Assembly (NCBI GenBank): GCA_030430535.1
Contig: JAUIKY010000028.1
Span: 1 to 47,830 of the forward strand
Length of the DNA stretch: 47,830 nucleotides
Direction of reading: 5' to 3'
From: Bacteroidia bacterium
Lineage (GTDB): Bacteria > Bacteroidota > Bacteroidia > Flavobacteriales > Flavobacteriaceae
Within the stretch, counting starts at the first letter, position 1. The number at the start of each line of letters is the position of its first letter. Below are positions 1-12,056 of this stretch, piece after piece. A program made the translations under genes and the position numbers. The notes under the pieces were generated by a model. It made no database searches. It saw only the letters and a list, made by a program, of their open reading frames with translations, and had not been told where the DNA came from.

Positions 1-770
1 TATTGATGAACAGTGCCAAATCTCTGGCTTCAAGGTTTAACGATACGGTAGGGTGCATTAAATCTTGGGATTCCTCAAATGACGATTATTTGGTTATTAT
101 CGATAATATGATGAACCTGGAACTGCTGTTTTGGGCTTCGAAACATAGTAACGACCCAAAGTATTATGACATCGCTGTAACCCATGCCGATAGTACGATG
201 AAACACCATTTTAGAAAAGACGGTAGCTCTTATCATGTATTGAACTACAATAAAAATGATGGTTCGGTAAAACAAAAACGTACCGCCCAAGGATATTCCG
301 ATGAATCGGCGTGGGCCAGAGGACAAGCCTGGGGGCTTTACGGCTATACGGTGATGTACAGGGAAACCAAAGACCAAAAATATTTAGACCAAGCTAATAA
401 GATTGCAGGTTTTGTGTTGAACCACCCCAACATGCCCAAAGACATGGTGCCTTATTGGGATTTTAACGCGCCCAATATTCCCGATGCTTTAAGGGATTCA
501 TCGGCAGGGGCCATTATGGCTTCAGCACTGTTGGAATTAAAACATTATGTTGATAGCGATTTGGCGAATACATACAATACGGCCGCAAAAACGATGATAA
601 GTACTTTAACCTCGGAAGAATATATAGCCAAAAATGGAACAAATGGCGGATTCCTATTAAAACACGGTGTGGGCCATATTCCCGAAAAATCTGAAATTGA
701 TGTGCCGTTAACTTATGGCGATTACTACTTAATAGAAGCGATGTTGAGGTATAAAAATAACAGGATTTAG
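1..770 (+). CDS. Unsaturated glucuronyl hydrolase, GH88 family (5'-truncated by window edge)
   Basis: About 255 codons of the C-terminal part are present. The reading frame is open to the left edge, so the TTG/ATG codons at 3-8 are unlikely to be the true start. The alpha/alpha-barrel signatures of GH88 are visible: an IIDNMMNLELLFWAS segment (catalytic Asp near bases 102-104) and a SDESAWARGQAWGLYGY segment carrying the second conserved Asp. GH88 enzymes hydrate the 4,5-unsaturated uronic acid left by polysaccharide lyases and release it from the non-reducing end, usually in the periplasm. No lyase lies in this window, so the partner would be upstream, or the enzyme acts on an uronate-capped side chain. 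GH105 is a related alternative, but the motif spacing favours GH88. Confidence 0.88.
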   Translation, partial: LMNSAKSLASRFNDTVGCIKSWDSSNDDYLVIIDNMMNLELLFWASKHSNDPKYYDIAVTHADSTMKHHFRKDGSSYHVLNYNKNDGSVKQKRTAQGYSDESAWARGQAWGLYGYTVMYRETKDQKYLDQANKIAGFVLNHPNMPKDMVPYWDFNAPNIPDALRDSSAGAIMASALLELKHYVDSDLANTYNTAAKTMISTLTSEEYIAKNGTNGGFLLKHGVGHIPEKSEIDVPLTYGDYYLIEAMLRYKNNRI

Positions 771-808
771 CGCTTCAATCCGTTCAAGATATACTTTAAT
801 ATGGTTTA

Positions 809-832
809 AAAGCCTAGTATTTATAAGGCTTT
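809..832 (+). terminator. Weak hairpin downstream of GH88 gene
   Basis: A 7-bp stem AAAGCCT/AGGCTTT with a 10-nt loop starts 39 bases after the GH88 stop. The following bases (TATAGGGG) do not form a convincing T-run, so termination may be inefficient. Confidence 0.35.
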
Positions 833-841
833 ATAGGGGTT

Positions 842-880
842 GGTCATTTATTACCCCTGTTTTTGTCGATTTATACCTCC
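842..880 (+). promoter_or_regulatory. Distal ACCCC-type operator upstream of GH2-susCD operon
   Basis: GGTCATTTATTACCCC at 842-857 matches, with one difference, the minus-strand element at 47766-47751 and resembles GGACATTTACCCCC at 39036-39049. All three point the same way relative to the downstream gene. A weaker direct repeat, GATTTATACCTCC, follows at 868-880, with the two TACC cores 22 bp apart. The AGGGGT at 835-840 also mirrors ACCCCT at 853-858. Direct repeats of this kind are typical of AraC-type DNA-binding domains such as those of hybrid two-component PUL regulators. That assignment is inference. Confidence 0.55.
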
Positions 881-930
881 GGTAACAAAAACAAATTATC
901 CAATTTTGAAAAACTAAAGACTTGACCAAA

Positions 931-958
931 TTGTGCAAGTTTTACAAGTGTTGTTTTG
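931..958 (+). promoter_or_regulatory. Candidate Bacteroidota-type promoter for GH2-susCD operon
   Basis: TTG at 931-933, a 17-base spacer and TTGTTTTG at 951-958 approximate the TTG / TAnnTTTG promoter pattern of Bacteroidota, with one mismatch in the -7 box. It would give a leader of about 40 bases before the ATG at 1006. The -7 box lies inside the 946-964 palindrome, so a protein bound there would affect initiation directly. Confidence 0.35.
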
Positions 959-964
959 ACACTT
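946..964 (+). promoter_or_regulatory. Palindromic operator AAGTGT-N7-ACACTT, copy 1
   Basis: Perfect 6-bp arms are separated by 7 bases, ending 41 bp before the GH2 start codon. The same 19-bp arrangement recurs at 21241-21259, 39113-39131 (one mismatch) and 47677-47695, always just upstream of a PUL gene. Confidence 0.6.
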
Positions 965-972
965 AAAACTGA

Positions 973-4119
<3,147 letters not shown>

Positions 4120-4211
4120 CAGATAAGAATAACTAACCATTTACAATTAACGAACAACTAAAATAAAAACCAAAATTATGACATGATTACAACTTTACTT
4201 TATCAACTGAA

Positions 4212-4248
4212 AGGTAATGATTTCAGTACGAATCAAATGATTTTACCT
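4212..4248 (+). other. Imperfect hairpin in the GH2-susC intergenic leader
   Basis: AGGTAA (4212-4217) can pair with TTACCT (4243-4248), with an inner GATT/AATC pairing, in the 155-bp gap before susC. It might be an mRNA processing or attenuation element. No promoter with a TAnnTTTG box and neither shared operator element is seen in this gap. Confidence 0.2.
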
Positions 4249-4274
4249 AAAAAACTAAACAAAAACTAATTAAT

Positions 4275-7200
4275 ATGATTAAACTAATTAAATTGAGAAA
4301 AGTCTTTTTTTCTTGTCCTGAATTTGATTTTAAAAGTAAAGCAATAATGCTCCTGCTGTGCGTTGCTGCTTACCAAGGTCAGGCAATTGAAGGGAAAAAC
4401 GAAGATTTTAAGATAGAAGTACAGCAACGAAAAATAACCGGTGTTGTAAAAGACAACCAAGGGGTGCCATTACCAGGAGCCAATGTTATAGTAAAGGGTA
4501 CAACAACTGGGGTTGTTACCGATTTTGACGGTGAATTTGAATTGAACATAGATGAAACGGCAACTACTTTAGTGGTGTCTTTTGTGGGGTATGAGGCTTT
4601 AGAGGTAGCTATAGGAACCAAATCGGTATTCAATATAGTACTTAATGAAAGCCAAGAAGCCTTAGATGAGGTAGTAATTGTAGGTTTTGGTACGCAGAAA
4701 AAGCAAAGCTTAGTAAGTTCCATTACTTCAATAAACCCCAGCGAAATAAAAGGTCCCACCAATAACTTAACCAATATGTTAGCTGGTAGAGTGGCTGGTA
4801 TGGTAGCTTTTCAGCGTAGTGGTGAGCCGGGTGCCGATAACTCAGATTTCCTTATTCGTGGTTTAGGCTCGTTCGGTTCTGGTAAAGTAGACCCCTTAAT
4901 TTTAATTGATGGTATTGAATCGAGTGCTACCGACATGGCGCGTTTACAACCCGATGATATCGAAAGTTTTTCGGTATTAAAAGATGCAGCCGCAGCAGCG
5001 GTATATGGCGCACGTGGTGCAAATGGTGTGGTACTTATTAGCACAAAAATGGGTAAAGCTGGTAAAACTAAATTCTCATTCCGTACCGAATCGCGTATGT
5101 CGACTAATACCAGAAACTACCAATTGGCCGACAATTTAACTTATATGAATTTGGCTAATGAAGCGGTACTTACAAGAACACCAGCGGCGTCTGTACCTTA
5201 TAATCAGAATAAAATTTTCAGAACCTCTATAGGCGACGATCCATTGCTTTACCCAAGCAATAACTGGATTGACGAAATGATTAAAGATTATACCATTAAC
5301 CAAAACCATACTTTAAGTGCTCAAGGTGGTGGCGAAAAAGCCAAGTATTATATTTCGGGTACTTACAATATCGATAATGGTGTATTGGATGTTGATCCAT
5401 TAAACAACTTTAACAGCAACATTAAATTGCGTAATTATTCTATACGTTCAAACTTAGATTTAAATTTAACAGAAACAACTAAGGGTATCGTTCGTGTTTA
5501 TGGCCAGTTTGATGATTACACCGGCCCTGTTGGTGGCGGTGCGCGTTTGTTCCAGATTGCTTTAAGGTCTAACCCTGTGATGTTTCCAAAACGTTACCCA
5601 TCCAGTTTTTTACCCTTTATAGACCATCCATTATTTGGTGGTGCTCAAGCTAGAGTTGGTGGTAATGTTGGTGGCGATATTTTGGTAAATCCTTATGCTG
5701 AAATGGTAAGAGGGTACCAAACAAGTAAAGCTTCAACTATTCAGGCGCAAATTGATTTAAATCAAGACTTGGATTTTCTTACAGAAGGTCTTAGTGCGAA
5801 TGCTATGGGCTATGTGCGTCGTTATTCGTTTTACGCGGTATCTAGACAATACAATCCGTTTTATTACCAAGGCTATATCAACCCTTCAACAGGCGATTTA
5901 AATATTAACGTTTTAAACGACGGAGGTCAAGGAAGTATTGGTATACCGGGTACGGAATATCTTAATTATAGCGAAGGTGCTAAAAATTTAGATTCGCGAA
6001 TTTGGTTGCAAACGTCGTTAAATTATAATAGAACATTTAACGAAAAGCATGCTGTAACTGGTATGTTGGTTAATGTGCTCTCTAGTTACGAGCAAGGAAA
6101 TGCGGGTAATGTACAATCGTCTTTACCACAAAGAAACCATAGTTTTTCTGGACGTTTTACTTATGCATATGACGATACTTATATGTTTGAGTTTAACTTT
6201 GGTTATAACGGTTCAGAACGTTTTGCACAAGGAAGTCGTTATGGGTATTTCCCATCGTTAGGTTTGGCTTATCGTATATCTAATGAAAATTACTGGAGTT
6301 CTTTAAAAGATGTAGTAACCGATTTTAAACTTCGTTTAACACATGGTTTGGTGGGTAACGATGCTATTGGAGATGTAAACGATCGTTTCTTTTACCTGTC
6401 TACCGTTAATTTAAATGCTGGAAATTATGGGTCTACATTCGGAGAACAATTTGGGTATTCTAGACCAGGGGTATTCACCTCGCGTTATGCTAACCCTAAT
6501 ATTGGTTGGGAAGAGTCTAAGCAAACCAACTTTGGTGTAGATTTAGAGTTTTTTAATTCTTTAAGTCTTGTAGTAGATGCATTTAAACAAAAAAGAACCA
6601 GTATTTTAGAAACACGATCTAATATAGGGTCAACGCTTGGTCTAACGGCTACACCACAAACTAACTTTGGAGAGATGGATAGTAAGGGTATTGATGGAAC
6701 CTTAACTTTTAATAAGTCCTTTAACCAAAATTGGTATACGCAATTGCGAGGTAACTTTACTTATGCCACTAGTGAAATACTAAAAAAGGATGAAGTGTCT
6801 TTTCCTGATGAATTAGCGCATCGTTCAGCAGTTGGTAATAGTGCGGCTCAAGGTTATGGCTATATTGCCGAGCGTTTATTTATAGACCATGAAGAAACTT
6901 TAAATTCACCAACACAATTTGGCGAATATACAGGTGGTGATATTAAATATCGTGATGTTAATGGCGACGGAGTAATTAATGAAAATGATATGGTGCCTAT
7001 TGGCTACCCTACCGTTCCAGAAATTATTTATGGTTTTGGTGGCACAGTAGGTTATAAAAACTTCGATTTCAGTGTCTTTTTCCAAGGTGCTGCAAGAACG
7101 TCATTTTTTATAGATTCCAATAACATATCGCCTTTTGTTACAGGTTATATTTTTGATGGTAGTGGTAATCGTGTGGCTGATGGCTTAGGGCAAAATGGTT

Positions 7201-7541
7201 TATTGCAAGTAATTGCTGATAGTCATTGGTCTGAAGCGAATAGAGATTCTTACGCATTTTGGCCACGATTAAGCGAAACGCCTATAGAAAATAACAACGT
7301 ACGCTCTACTTGGTGGATGCGTGACGGTTCTTTTTTAAGGCTAAAAACTATAGAAGCAGGATATAATTTCCCTGATTCGTTTCTTAGTAAGCTCGGTTTA
7401 CAAGCAGCAAGGTTATACTTCAGCGGTAATAACCTAGTGGTGTGGAGTAAATTTAAATTGTGGGATCCAGAAATGGGGGGGAATGGCTTAGGCTACCCTA
7501 TCCAATCAGTTTATAATTTAGGTTTAAAACTTGATTTCTAA
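4275..7541 (+). CDS. susC: SusC/RagA-family TonB-dependent outer-membrane transporter
   Basis: A 1088-residue protein. After the signal region comes a CarboxypepD-regulatory-like domain (about 50-140; ITGVVKDNQGVPLPGANVIV and a SFVGYE motif), a TonB-interacting segment (LDEVVIVGFGTQKKQ), the plug domain (about 150-260; includes LILIDGIE and the VYGARGANGVVLI signature) and a long beta-barrel ending in an aromatic residue (KLDF). It forms the TonB/ExbBD-energised pore that imports oligosaccharides captured by SusD. The SusD gene starts 6 bp downstream. The start chosen gives MIKLIKLRKVFFSC, a long N-region before the hydrophobic core (IMLLLCVAAY). The symbol is generic; the glycan specificity cannot be read from the sequence. 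Confidence 0.97.
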   Translation: MIKLIKLRKVFFSCPEFDFKSKAIMLLLCVAAYQGQAIEGKNEDFKIEVQQRKITGVVKDNQGVPLPGANVIVKGTTTGVVTDFDGEFELNIDETATTLVVSFVGYEALEVAIGTKSVFNIVLNESQEALDEVVIVGFGTQKKQSLVSSITSINPSEIKGPTNNLTNMLAGRVAGMVAFQRSGEPGADNSDFLIRGLGSFGSGKVDPLILIDGIESSATDMARLQPDDIESFSVLKDAAAAAVYGARGANGVVLISTKMGKAGKTKFSFRTESRMSTNTRNYQLADNLTYMNLANEAVLTRTPAASVPYNQNKIFRTSIGDDPLLYPSNNWIDEMIKDYTINQNHTLSAQGGGEKAKYYISGTYNIDNGVLDVDPLNNFNSNIKLRNYSIRSNLDLNLTETTKGIVRVYGQFDDYTGPVGGGARLFQIALRSNPVMFPKRYPSSFLPFIDHPLFGGAQARVGGNVGGDILVNPYAEMVRGYQTSKASTIQAQIDLNQDLDFLTEGLSANAMGYVRRYSFYAVSRQYNPFYYQGYINPSTGDLNINVLNDGGQGSIGIPGTEYLNYSEGAKNLDSRIWLQTSLNYNRTFNEKHAVTGMLVNVLSSYEQGNAGNVQSSLPQRNHSFSGRFTYAYDDTYMFEFNFGYNGSERFAQGSRYGYFPSLGLAYRISNENYWSSLKDVVTDFKLRLTHGLVGNDAIGDVNDRFFYLSTVNLNAGNYGSTFGEQFGYSRPGVFTSRYANPNIGWEESKQTNFGVDLEFFNSLSLVVDAFKQKRTSILETRSNIGSTLGLTATPQTNFGEMDSKGIDGTLTFNKSFNQNWYTQLRGNFTYATSEILKKDEVSFPDELAHRSAVGNSAAQGYGYIAERLFIDHEETLNSPTQFGEYTGGDIKYRDVNGDGVINENDMVPIGYPTVPEIIYGFGGTVGYKNFDFSVFFQGAARTSFFIDSNNISPFVTGYIFDGSGNRVADGLGQNGLLQVIADSHWSEANRDSYAFWPRLSETPIENNNVRSTWWMRDGSFLRLKTIEAGYNFPDSFLSKLGLQAARLYFSGNNLVVWSKFKLWDPEMGGNGLGYPIQSVYNLGLKLDF

Positions 7542-7547
7542 AAAATT

Positions 7548-9521
7548 ATGAAAATGAGAAAATTTAAAAACAATATAAAATTAAAAACCATTAAACAAAA
7601 GTGGTTTAGCGTGTCGCTAATACTTATTTCTGTTTTTGGTGTGCAATCATGCGACGATACGTTTTTAGATGTTGTGCCAGATAACGTAGTAACGATTGAT
7701 CAGGCATTTAATTTAAGAAACGAAGCAGAGAAATATTTGTTCACCTGTTATTCATATTTACCTAAAAATGGAGATGCTATTTATAATATTGCCTTTTTAG
7801 CCGGTAACGAAACATGGATTCCGCCTAACGATGCAGCAATTAATAGTTATGCGTTCGATATAGCACGTGGTTTACAGCGTACTTCAAACCCATACATGGA
7901 TGCTTGGGAAGGACGTTACCAAGGAGGCGGACCAGGAGATGCGTATCCAATGTACGATGGAATAAGACACTGTAACATATTTATCGAAAACATGGAAGAC
8001 CGAAATAATGTTCCGGATATCTCTGAAGCAGAACGTTTACGCTGGATTGCCGAAGGTAAATTTTTAAAGGCGTACTACCACTATTACTTAATGCGTATGT
8101 ACGGGCCAATTCCTATTATAAAAAATGTAATTCCAGTTGACGCTCCGGAAAGCGAACTCCAAGTGTCTAGAGATCCTATTGATGAAAGTGTAGATTATTT
8201 AGCAGGATTACTAGATGAGGCAGCGGCAAACTTACCACCACAAATTTTCGATACACAACGAGAATTGGGAAGAGTGACCAGACAAGTGGCTTTAGGTATT
8301 AAAGGTGAATTGTTGCTAATGGCGGCCAGTCCGTTATTTAACGGCAACCCAGATATGGCCGGTTTTAAAAACAACGATGGTACCACTTTATTTAATCCAA
8401 CTTACGATGAAACTAAATGGCAAAGAGCTGCCGAAGCATTAAAAGCTGCCATTGATGTTGCTGAAGCAAACGGACATAAACTATACTATCAAAACGAGTT
8501 TGTTTATGATGTGTCTCAAACGTCAAAAACAAAAATTGACATCAGGCAAGCCATTTGTGAGCCATTTAATGATGAGGTACTTTGGTCTAACACAAACAGC
8601 CGTACGTGGCAGTTGCAACGTATTTGTATGATGCCATTGTCGGTTGAAGTGCCACACAGAAACGCGAGAATGATATTTTCTCCAACCATAGGTTCGGCAT
8701 CAAAATTTTATACCAAAAATGGGGTGCCTATTGATGAAGATAGAACTTTAGATTATTCAGATATTACAGAAATTAGAGAGGCTGGGCCAGAAGATGCTTT
8801 AAACATTTCTGAAGGTTACAGAACGTCTATTTTAAATTTCGATAGAGAACCTCGTTTTTATGCCGATTTAGGTTTCGATGGTGCTATCTTTTATAAGCAA
8901 GATAGTAACGCCGATGAAACAGCGTTTCATATAGAATCTAAATTCCAAGATTATGCGGGTAGTTTCGATGCCTTCGATTTCAATATCTCTGGATATTTCA
9001 TCAAAAAATTAGTAAATTGGGAACAGACCTTTACCAGTGATGGAGGTTCCTCTTATAAAGATTATGCTTGGCCGGAAATGCGACTGGCAGATTTATATTT
9101 ACAGTATGCCGAAGCTTTAAACGAAGTTTCAGGACCAACTGCCGAGGTTTTACAATATATTGACGCTGTTCGTGCAAGAGCAGGTTTAGAAGGCGTGGCA
9201 ACATCGTGGCAAAATTTCTCAACAAGCCCTAATAAATACACTACAAAAGAGGGCATGAGAGAGATAATTCATAGAGAACGTACGATAGAACTAGCCTACG
9301 AAGGAAAAAACTTTTGGGATGTAAGACGCTGGAAAGAAGCAGTACGAGAATTTAATCAACCCGTAAAAGGTTGGAATGTTTTTGGTACTTCAGAGGCAGC
9401 CTACTACCAAGTTTTAACGTTACACCAACAACGTTTTGTGTCGCCAAGAGATTACTTCTGGCCAATTTACGATTTGACATTAATACAAAACCCTAACTTG
9501 GTTCAAAGTCCAGGTTGGTAA
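7548..9521 (+). CDS. susD: SusD/RagB-family glycan-binding lipoprotein
   Basis: A 657-residue outer-membrane lipoprotein with lipobox VQSC near residue 35, the usual N-terminal SusD-like region (about 40-230; TPR-like helices) and the C-terminal RagB/SusD domain (about 320-657; RLADLYLQYAEALNEV, VRARAGL, HRERTIELAYEGKNFWDVRRW). These are hallmark family motifs. SusD acts as the lid over the SusC barrel and recruits the glycan. It is at the long end of the family range. ATG codons at 7548 and 7554 are both possible starts. Spacing to the neighbours (6 and 15 bp) shows operon membership. Confidence 0.96.
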   Translation: MKMRKFKNNIKLKTIKQKWFSVSLILISVFGVQSCDDTFLDVVPDNVVTIDQAFNLRNEAEKYLFTCYSYLPKNGDAIYNIAFLAGNETWIPPNDAAINSYAFDIARGLQRTSNPYMDAWEGRYQGGGPGDAYPMYDGIRHCNIFIENMEDRNNVPDISEAERLRWIAEGKFLKAYYHYYLMRMYGPIPIIKNVIPVDAPESELQVSRDPIDESVDYLAGLLDEAAANLPPQIFDTQRELGRVTRQVALGIKGELLLMAASPLFNGNPDMAGFKNNDGTTLFNPTYDETKWQRAAEALKAAIDVAEANGHKLYYQNEFVYDVSQTSKTKIDIRQAICEPFNDEVLWSNTNSRTWQLQRICMMPLSVEVPHRNARMIFSPTIGSASKFYTKNGVPIDEDRTLDYSDITEIREAGPEDALNISEGYRTSILNFDREPRFYADLGFDGAIFYKQDSNADETAFHIESKFQDYAGSFDAFDFNISGYFIKKLVNWEQTFTSDGGSSYKDYAWPEMRLADLYLQYAEALNEVSGPTAEVLQYIDAVRARAGLEGVATSWQNFSTSPNKYTTKEGMREIIHRERTIELAYEGKNFWDVRRWKEAVREFNQPVKGWNVFGTSEAAYYQVLTLHQQRFVSPRDYFWPIYDLTLIQNPNLVQSPGW

Positions 9522-9536
9522 AAAAACTAAATTATT

Positions 9537-10754
9537 ATGAAACAAAAATTAATGCAATCCCACTGGATTATAGTTTTCACGCTTCTTGTAACTATATTTA
9601 GTTGTGAAGAAGAGGTGGGGCCACAGCCATTAGAAAATAATACAACACCTCCCGGAACGGTTGAAAATGTAGTTGTTGAAAATTTACCGGGAAAAGCGAG
9701 GTTGGAATATACCCTGCCAGATGACGATGACCTATTATACATTGTAGCCCGTTATACTTTAGAGAACGGTACCGATATGGAGGTGAAAGCTTCTTATTAT
9801 CAAAACACACTGTTGTTAGAAGGGTTTAAAGGGCTTTCTCAAGTTGATGTAAACATTTATGCCGTAAACCGAAGCGAAACCGAATCAGCACCGGTAACCG
9901 TAACGGTTGAGCCTCTTGAGGCTCCCATTTTTGACGTGTATAGATCTATTGAAACACGACCAGATTTTGGTGGTATGCGTTTAGAAGCTGATAACCCAAC
10001 CGAGGAGGACATTGCTCTTTTGGTAATGCAAAAAAATGTTCAAGGTGATTGGGAACCGCTTCCAAGTAGTATATATACCTCAACTAGTGAAATCGGACAA
10101 AGTTTACGTGGTTTCGATACCATTCCGCAAGATTTTGCCTTGGTGGTGAGAGATAGATGGCTAAATGTTACCGATACGCTTTTTACACAAGTAAAGCCGC
10201 TTTACGAAACTTTAATGCCACGTGAAAATATGGCACCAATTACCTTACCAAACGATGCCGAACTAATCGCATCGCATACCGAGGTAAGAGACTTGTTTAA
10301 CGGCGGAACTTTAGAGTGGTACGATAGCTATTTTACAAGTAGAACCATTGATGTGGGGAACCATTTAGTAACTTGGGATATTGGTAGACAAACCAAATTA
10401 AGCCGTTTACATATTTGGCAATTCTCAGAACCTATAGGAGGGCAACGCTTATATTATTATTTAGGTGCTATGCGTAAATTTAGAATTTGGGGTGCCAATG
10501 AACTCAATGACGGTAATTTAGAAGATGGTACATGGACTATGATGGGGGAGTATGAAATTATTAAACCATCTGGGTTACCTTATGGTCAAGAGGATAATAA
10601 CGACTTGGTGGCGGCACAAGATGGCGCCGATTACGAAATCAGTATCGATAAACCTGCTGTACGCTATTTACGAATAGAATGCATTTTAAACTGGGCAGGC
10701 GGACAATATATGGCCGTTTCGGAAGTAGAGGTTTACGGTAACCCAGATTTTTAA
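9537..10754 (+). CDS. Surface lipoprotein with DUF4959, DUF5126 and DUF5000 (discoidin-like) regions
   Basis: A 405-residue lipoprotein (lipobox TIFSC, residues about 19-23). Residues about 35-115 carry the PGTVENVVVENLPGKARL and YTLPDDDDLLYIVARYT pattern of DUF4959. About 118-220 resembles DUF5126. About 230-400 is a jelly-roll region like DUF5000 / F5-8 type C, with a tryptophan- and tyrosine-rich surface (LEWYDSYFTSR, KLSRLHIWQFSEP) suited to carbohydrate binding. Proteins of this type sit directly after susCD in many PULs and are thought to be surface glycan-binding proteins. No catalytic residues are recognised. Domain names rest on remembered family patterns, not a search. Confidence 0.8.
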   Translation: MKQKLMQSHWIIVFTLLVTIFSCEEEVGPQPLENNTTPPGTVENVVVENLPGKARLEYTLPDDDDLLYIVARYTLENGTDMEVKASYYQNTLLLEGFKGLSQVDVNIYAVNRSETESAPVTVTVEPLEAPIFDVYRSIETRPDFGGMRLEADNPTEEDIALLVMQKNVQGDWEPLPSSIYTSTSEIGQSLRGFDTIPQDFALVVRDRWLNVTDTLFTQVKPLYETLMPRENMAPITLPNDAELIASHTEVRDLFNGGTLEWYDSYFTSRTIDVGNHLVTWDIGRQTKLSRLHIWQFSEPIGGQRLYYYLGAMRKFRIWGANELNDGNLEDGTWTMMGEYEIIKPSGLPYGQEDNNDLVAAQDGADYEISIDKPAVRYLRIECILNWAGGQYMAVSEVEVYGNPDF

Positions 10755-10773
10755 TTAAAAAAATAAGTTGAAA

Positions 10774-11970
10774 ATGAAAAAAATTAAAAATATAATAACG
10801 ACCTGCTGTATTTTAATTGTAGGGGTTGTAATTTATTCTTGTACAGACGATACAGAATATTTAAAGTACACCGAAGGTGGTGAGGTTTCATATACAGCAA
10901 CAATCGATTCGTTGGAGATATATTCGGGGCAAAACCGTGTTAAGCTTGAAGGTTTAATTATAGGCGACCCTAAAGTAACCGAAGTGAGGGTTTATTGGAA
11001 CAATAACAACGATTCTATTTCGATACCGGTAAATCGTACAGGTAATATTGATGCCGTTTCTCAGATTATTGATGGCTTAGATGAGAGTATTTACAATTTT
11101 GTTGTAAAAACTTTCGATGCCAAAGGGAACAGTTCCATTCCAGTTTCACGAACAGCCGAGGTTTATGGCGAGCGCTATATGGCTTCATTGTTTAACAGGC
11201 CTTTGGATAAAAATGTATTGATAGGAAGTGAGCTGACCATAACCTTTGCAGATATGGATAGAGGCACTGGAGTACAAGGTTCACAAGTGGAATACACCAA
11301 CACATCGGATGAACTAGTGATGGTTTATGTAGATATCGACGAATCCGTTTTGGTTATCCCAGATTTTAAAGGCGGAGCTTCGTTTAGATATCGAACAGCT
11401 TTTAAGCCTGTGAGCGATGCCATAGACGATTTCTATTCAGGTTATGATGAGATCACCCCAATACAAGCCCCGGTTTTAGGGAATGCAGCGGTTCCGTTCA
11501 TCGCTTCAGAAACCAATGGAGGCCGATGGGGAACATTGGCAGAACCATGGATAACCAACGAGGCCGCTAAAAACCATGGAGGTTTTGGAGGCTGGGACGA
11601 GTGGAATGGCAACATTTTTAATTTAGAATCTGGTTGGGGATCGCCCTTTATTACAGATGGAAAAATTTATCAAGTGGTGGCCGCTGAAGCAGCAACATTT
11701 CGTTTAAAAGTAGAGGTGTTAAGCACTAATCACGATACTAATGCCGATGGGGCTTACTTTGTGGTTACTAAAGGAGATGGTATTCCTAATACGGCCGATG
11801 TCACTACAGCTCCAGAAGTTTTAGGTTACAAAAAAATTGGTGCGGCAGGTTCTTATTCGGTCGAGTTTACCGTAGATGAACCTACCGATATTTCAGTGGG
11901 GCAGGTAACTACACAAAATGGAGACCATTTTTGTAACATTACCTCATGGGAAATAGTGGTAGCTAACTAA
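10774..11970 (+). CDS. Surface lipoprotein with DUF4998 and DUF5013-like regions
   Basis: About 398 residues. I place the start at ATG 10774 (MKKIKNIITTCCILIVG); the in-frame TTG at 10768 would add only two residues. The lipobox is VIYSC. Residues about 35-220 match the DUF4998 pattern (EYLKYTEGGEVSYTATIDSL, KVTEVRVYWNNNNDS). The C-terminal half (about 230-398; ASETNGGRWGTLAEPWITNE, WGSPFITDGKIYQ) looks like a DUF5013 galactose-binding-type fold. It is a likely second surface glycan-binding protein, last gene of the susCD operon, followed 40 bp later by a strong terminator. The substrate is unknown. Confidence 0.78.
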   Translation: MKKIKNIITTCCILIVGVVIYSCTDDTEYLKYTEGGEVSYTATIDSLEIYSGQNRVKLEGLIIGDPKVTEVRVYWNNNNDSISIPVNRTGNIDAVSQIIDGLDESIYNFVVKTFDAKGNSSIPVSRTAEVYGERYMASLFNRPLDKNVLIGSELTITFADMDRGTGVQGSQVEYTNTSDELVMVYVDIDESVLVIPDFKGGASFRYRTAFKPVSDAIDDFYSGYDEITPIQAPVLGNAAVPFIASETNGGRWGTLAEPWITNEAAKNHGGFGGWDEWNGNIFNLESGWGSPFITDGKIYQVVAAEAATFRLKVEVLSTNHDTNADGAYFVVTKGDGIPNTADVTTAPEVLGYKKIGAAGSYSVEFTVDEPTDISVGQVTTQNGDHFCNITSWEIVVAN

Positions 11971-12010
11971 AAAAGCATAATAAGCTAGTTGTTTAGTTAA
12001 TTTAATTGGC

Positions 12011-12044
12011 AAGAGAAGAAGATGTTATGTCTTCTTCTCTTTTT
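12011..12044 (+). terminator. Rho-independent terminator closing the susCD operon
   Basis: A perfect 12-bp stem, AAGAGAAGAAGA (12011-12022) paired with TCTTCTTCTCTT (12030-12041), has a 7-nt loop and runs into a T-tract (12040-12044). It ends only 12 bases before the GH16 ATG at 12057, so it may act as an attenuator separating high expression of susCD and the surface lipoproteins from lower expression of the enzymes downstream. Confidence 0.85.
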
Positions 12045-12056
12045 ATTCAAAAAAAG

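Noticed and set aside
4379-4774. 131-codon minus-strand open frame opposite the SusC N-terminus
   Set aside because: Mirror of the CarboxypepD and plug region; no signal peptide or family pattern.
12006-12056. TTG (12006) or ATG (12027) as the GH16 start
   Set aside because: Both lie in the terminator hairpin and give a polar N-terminus; ATG 12057 gives a plain signal peptide.
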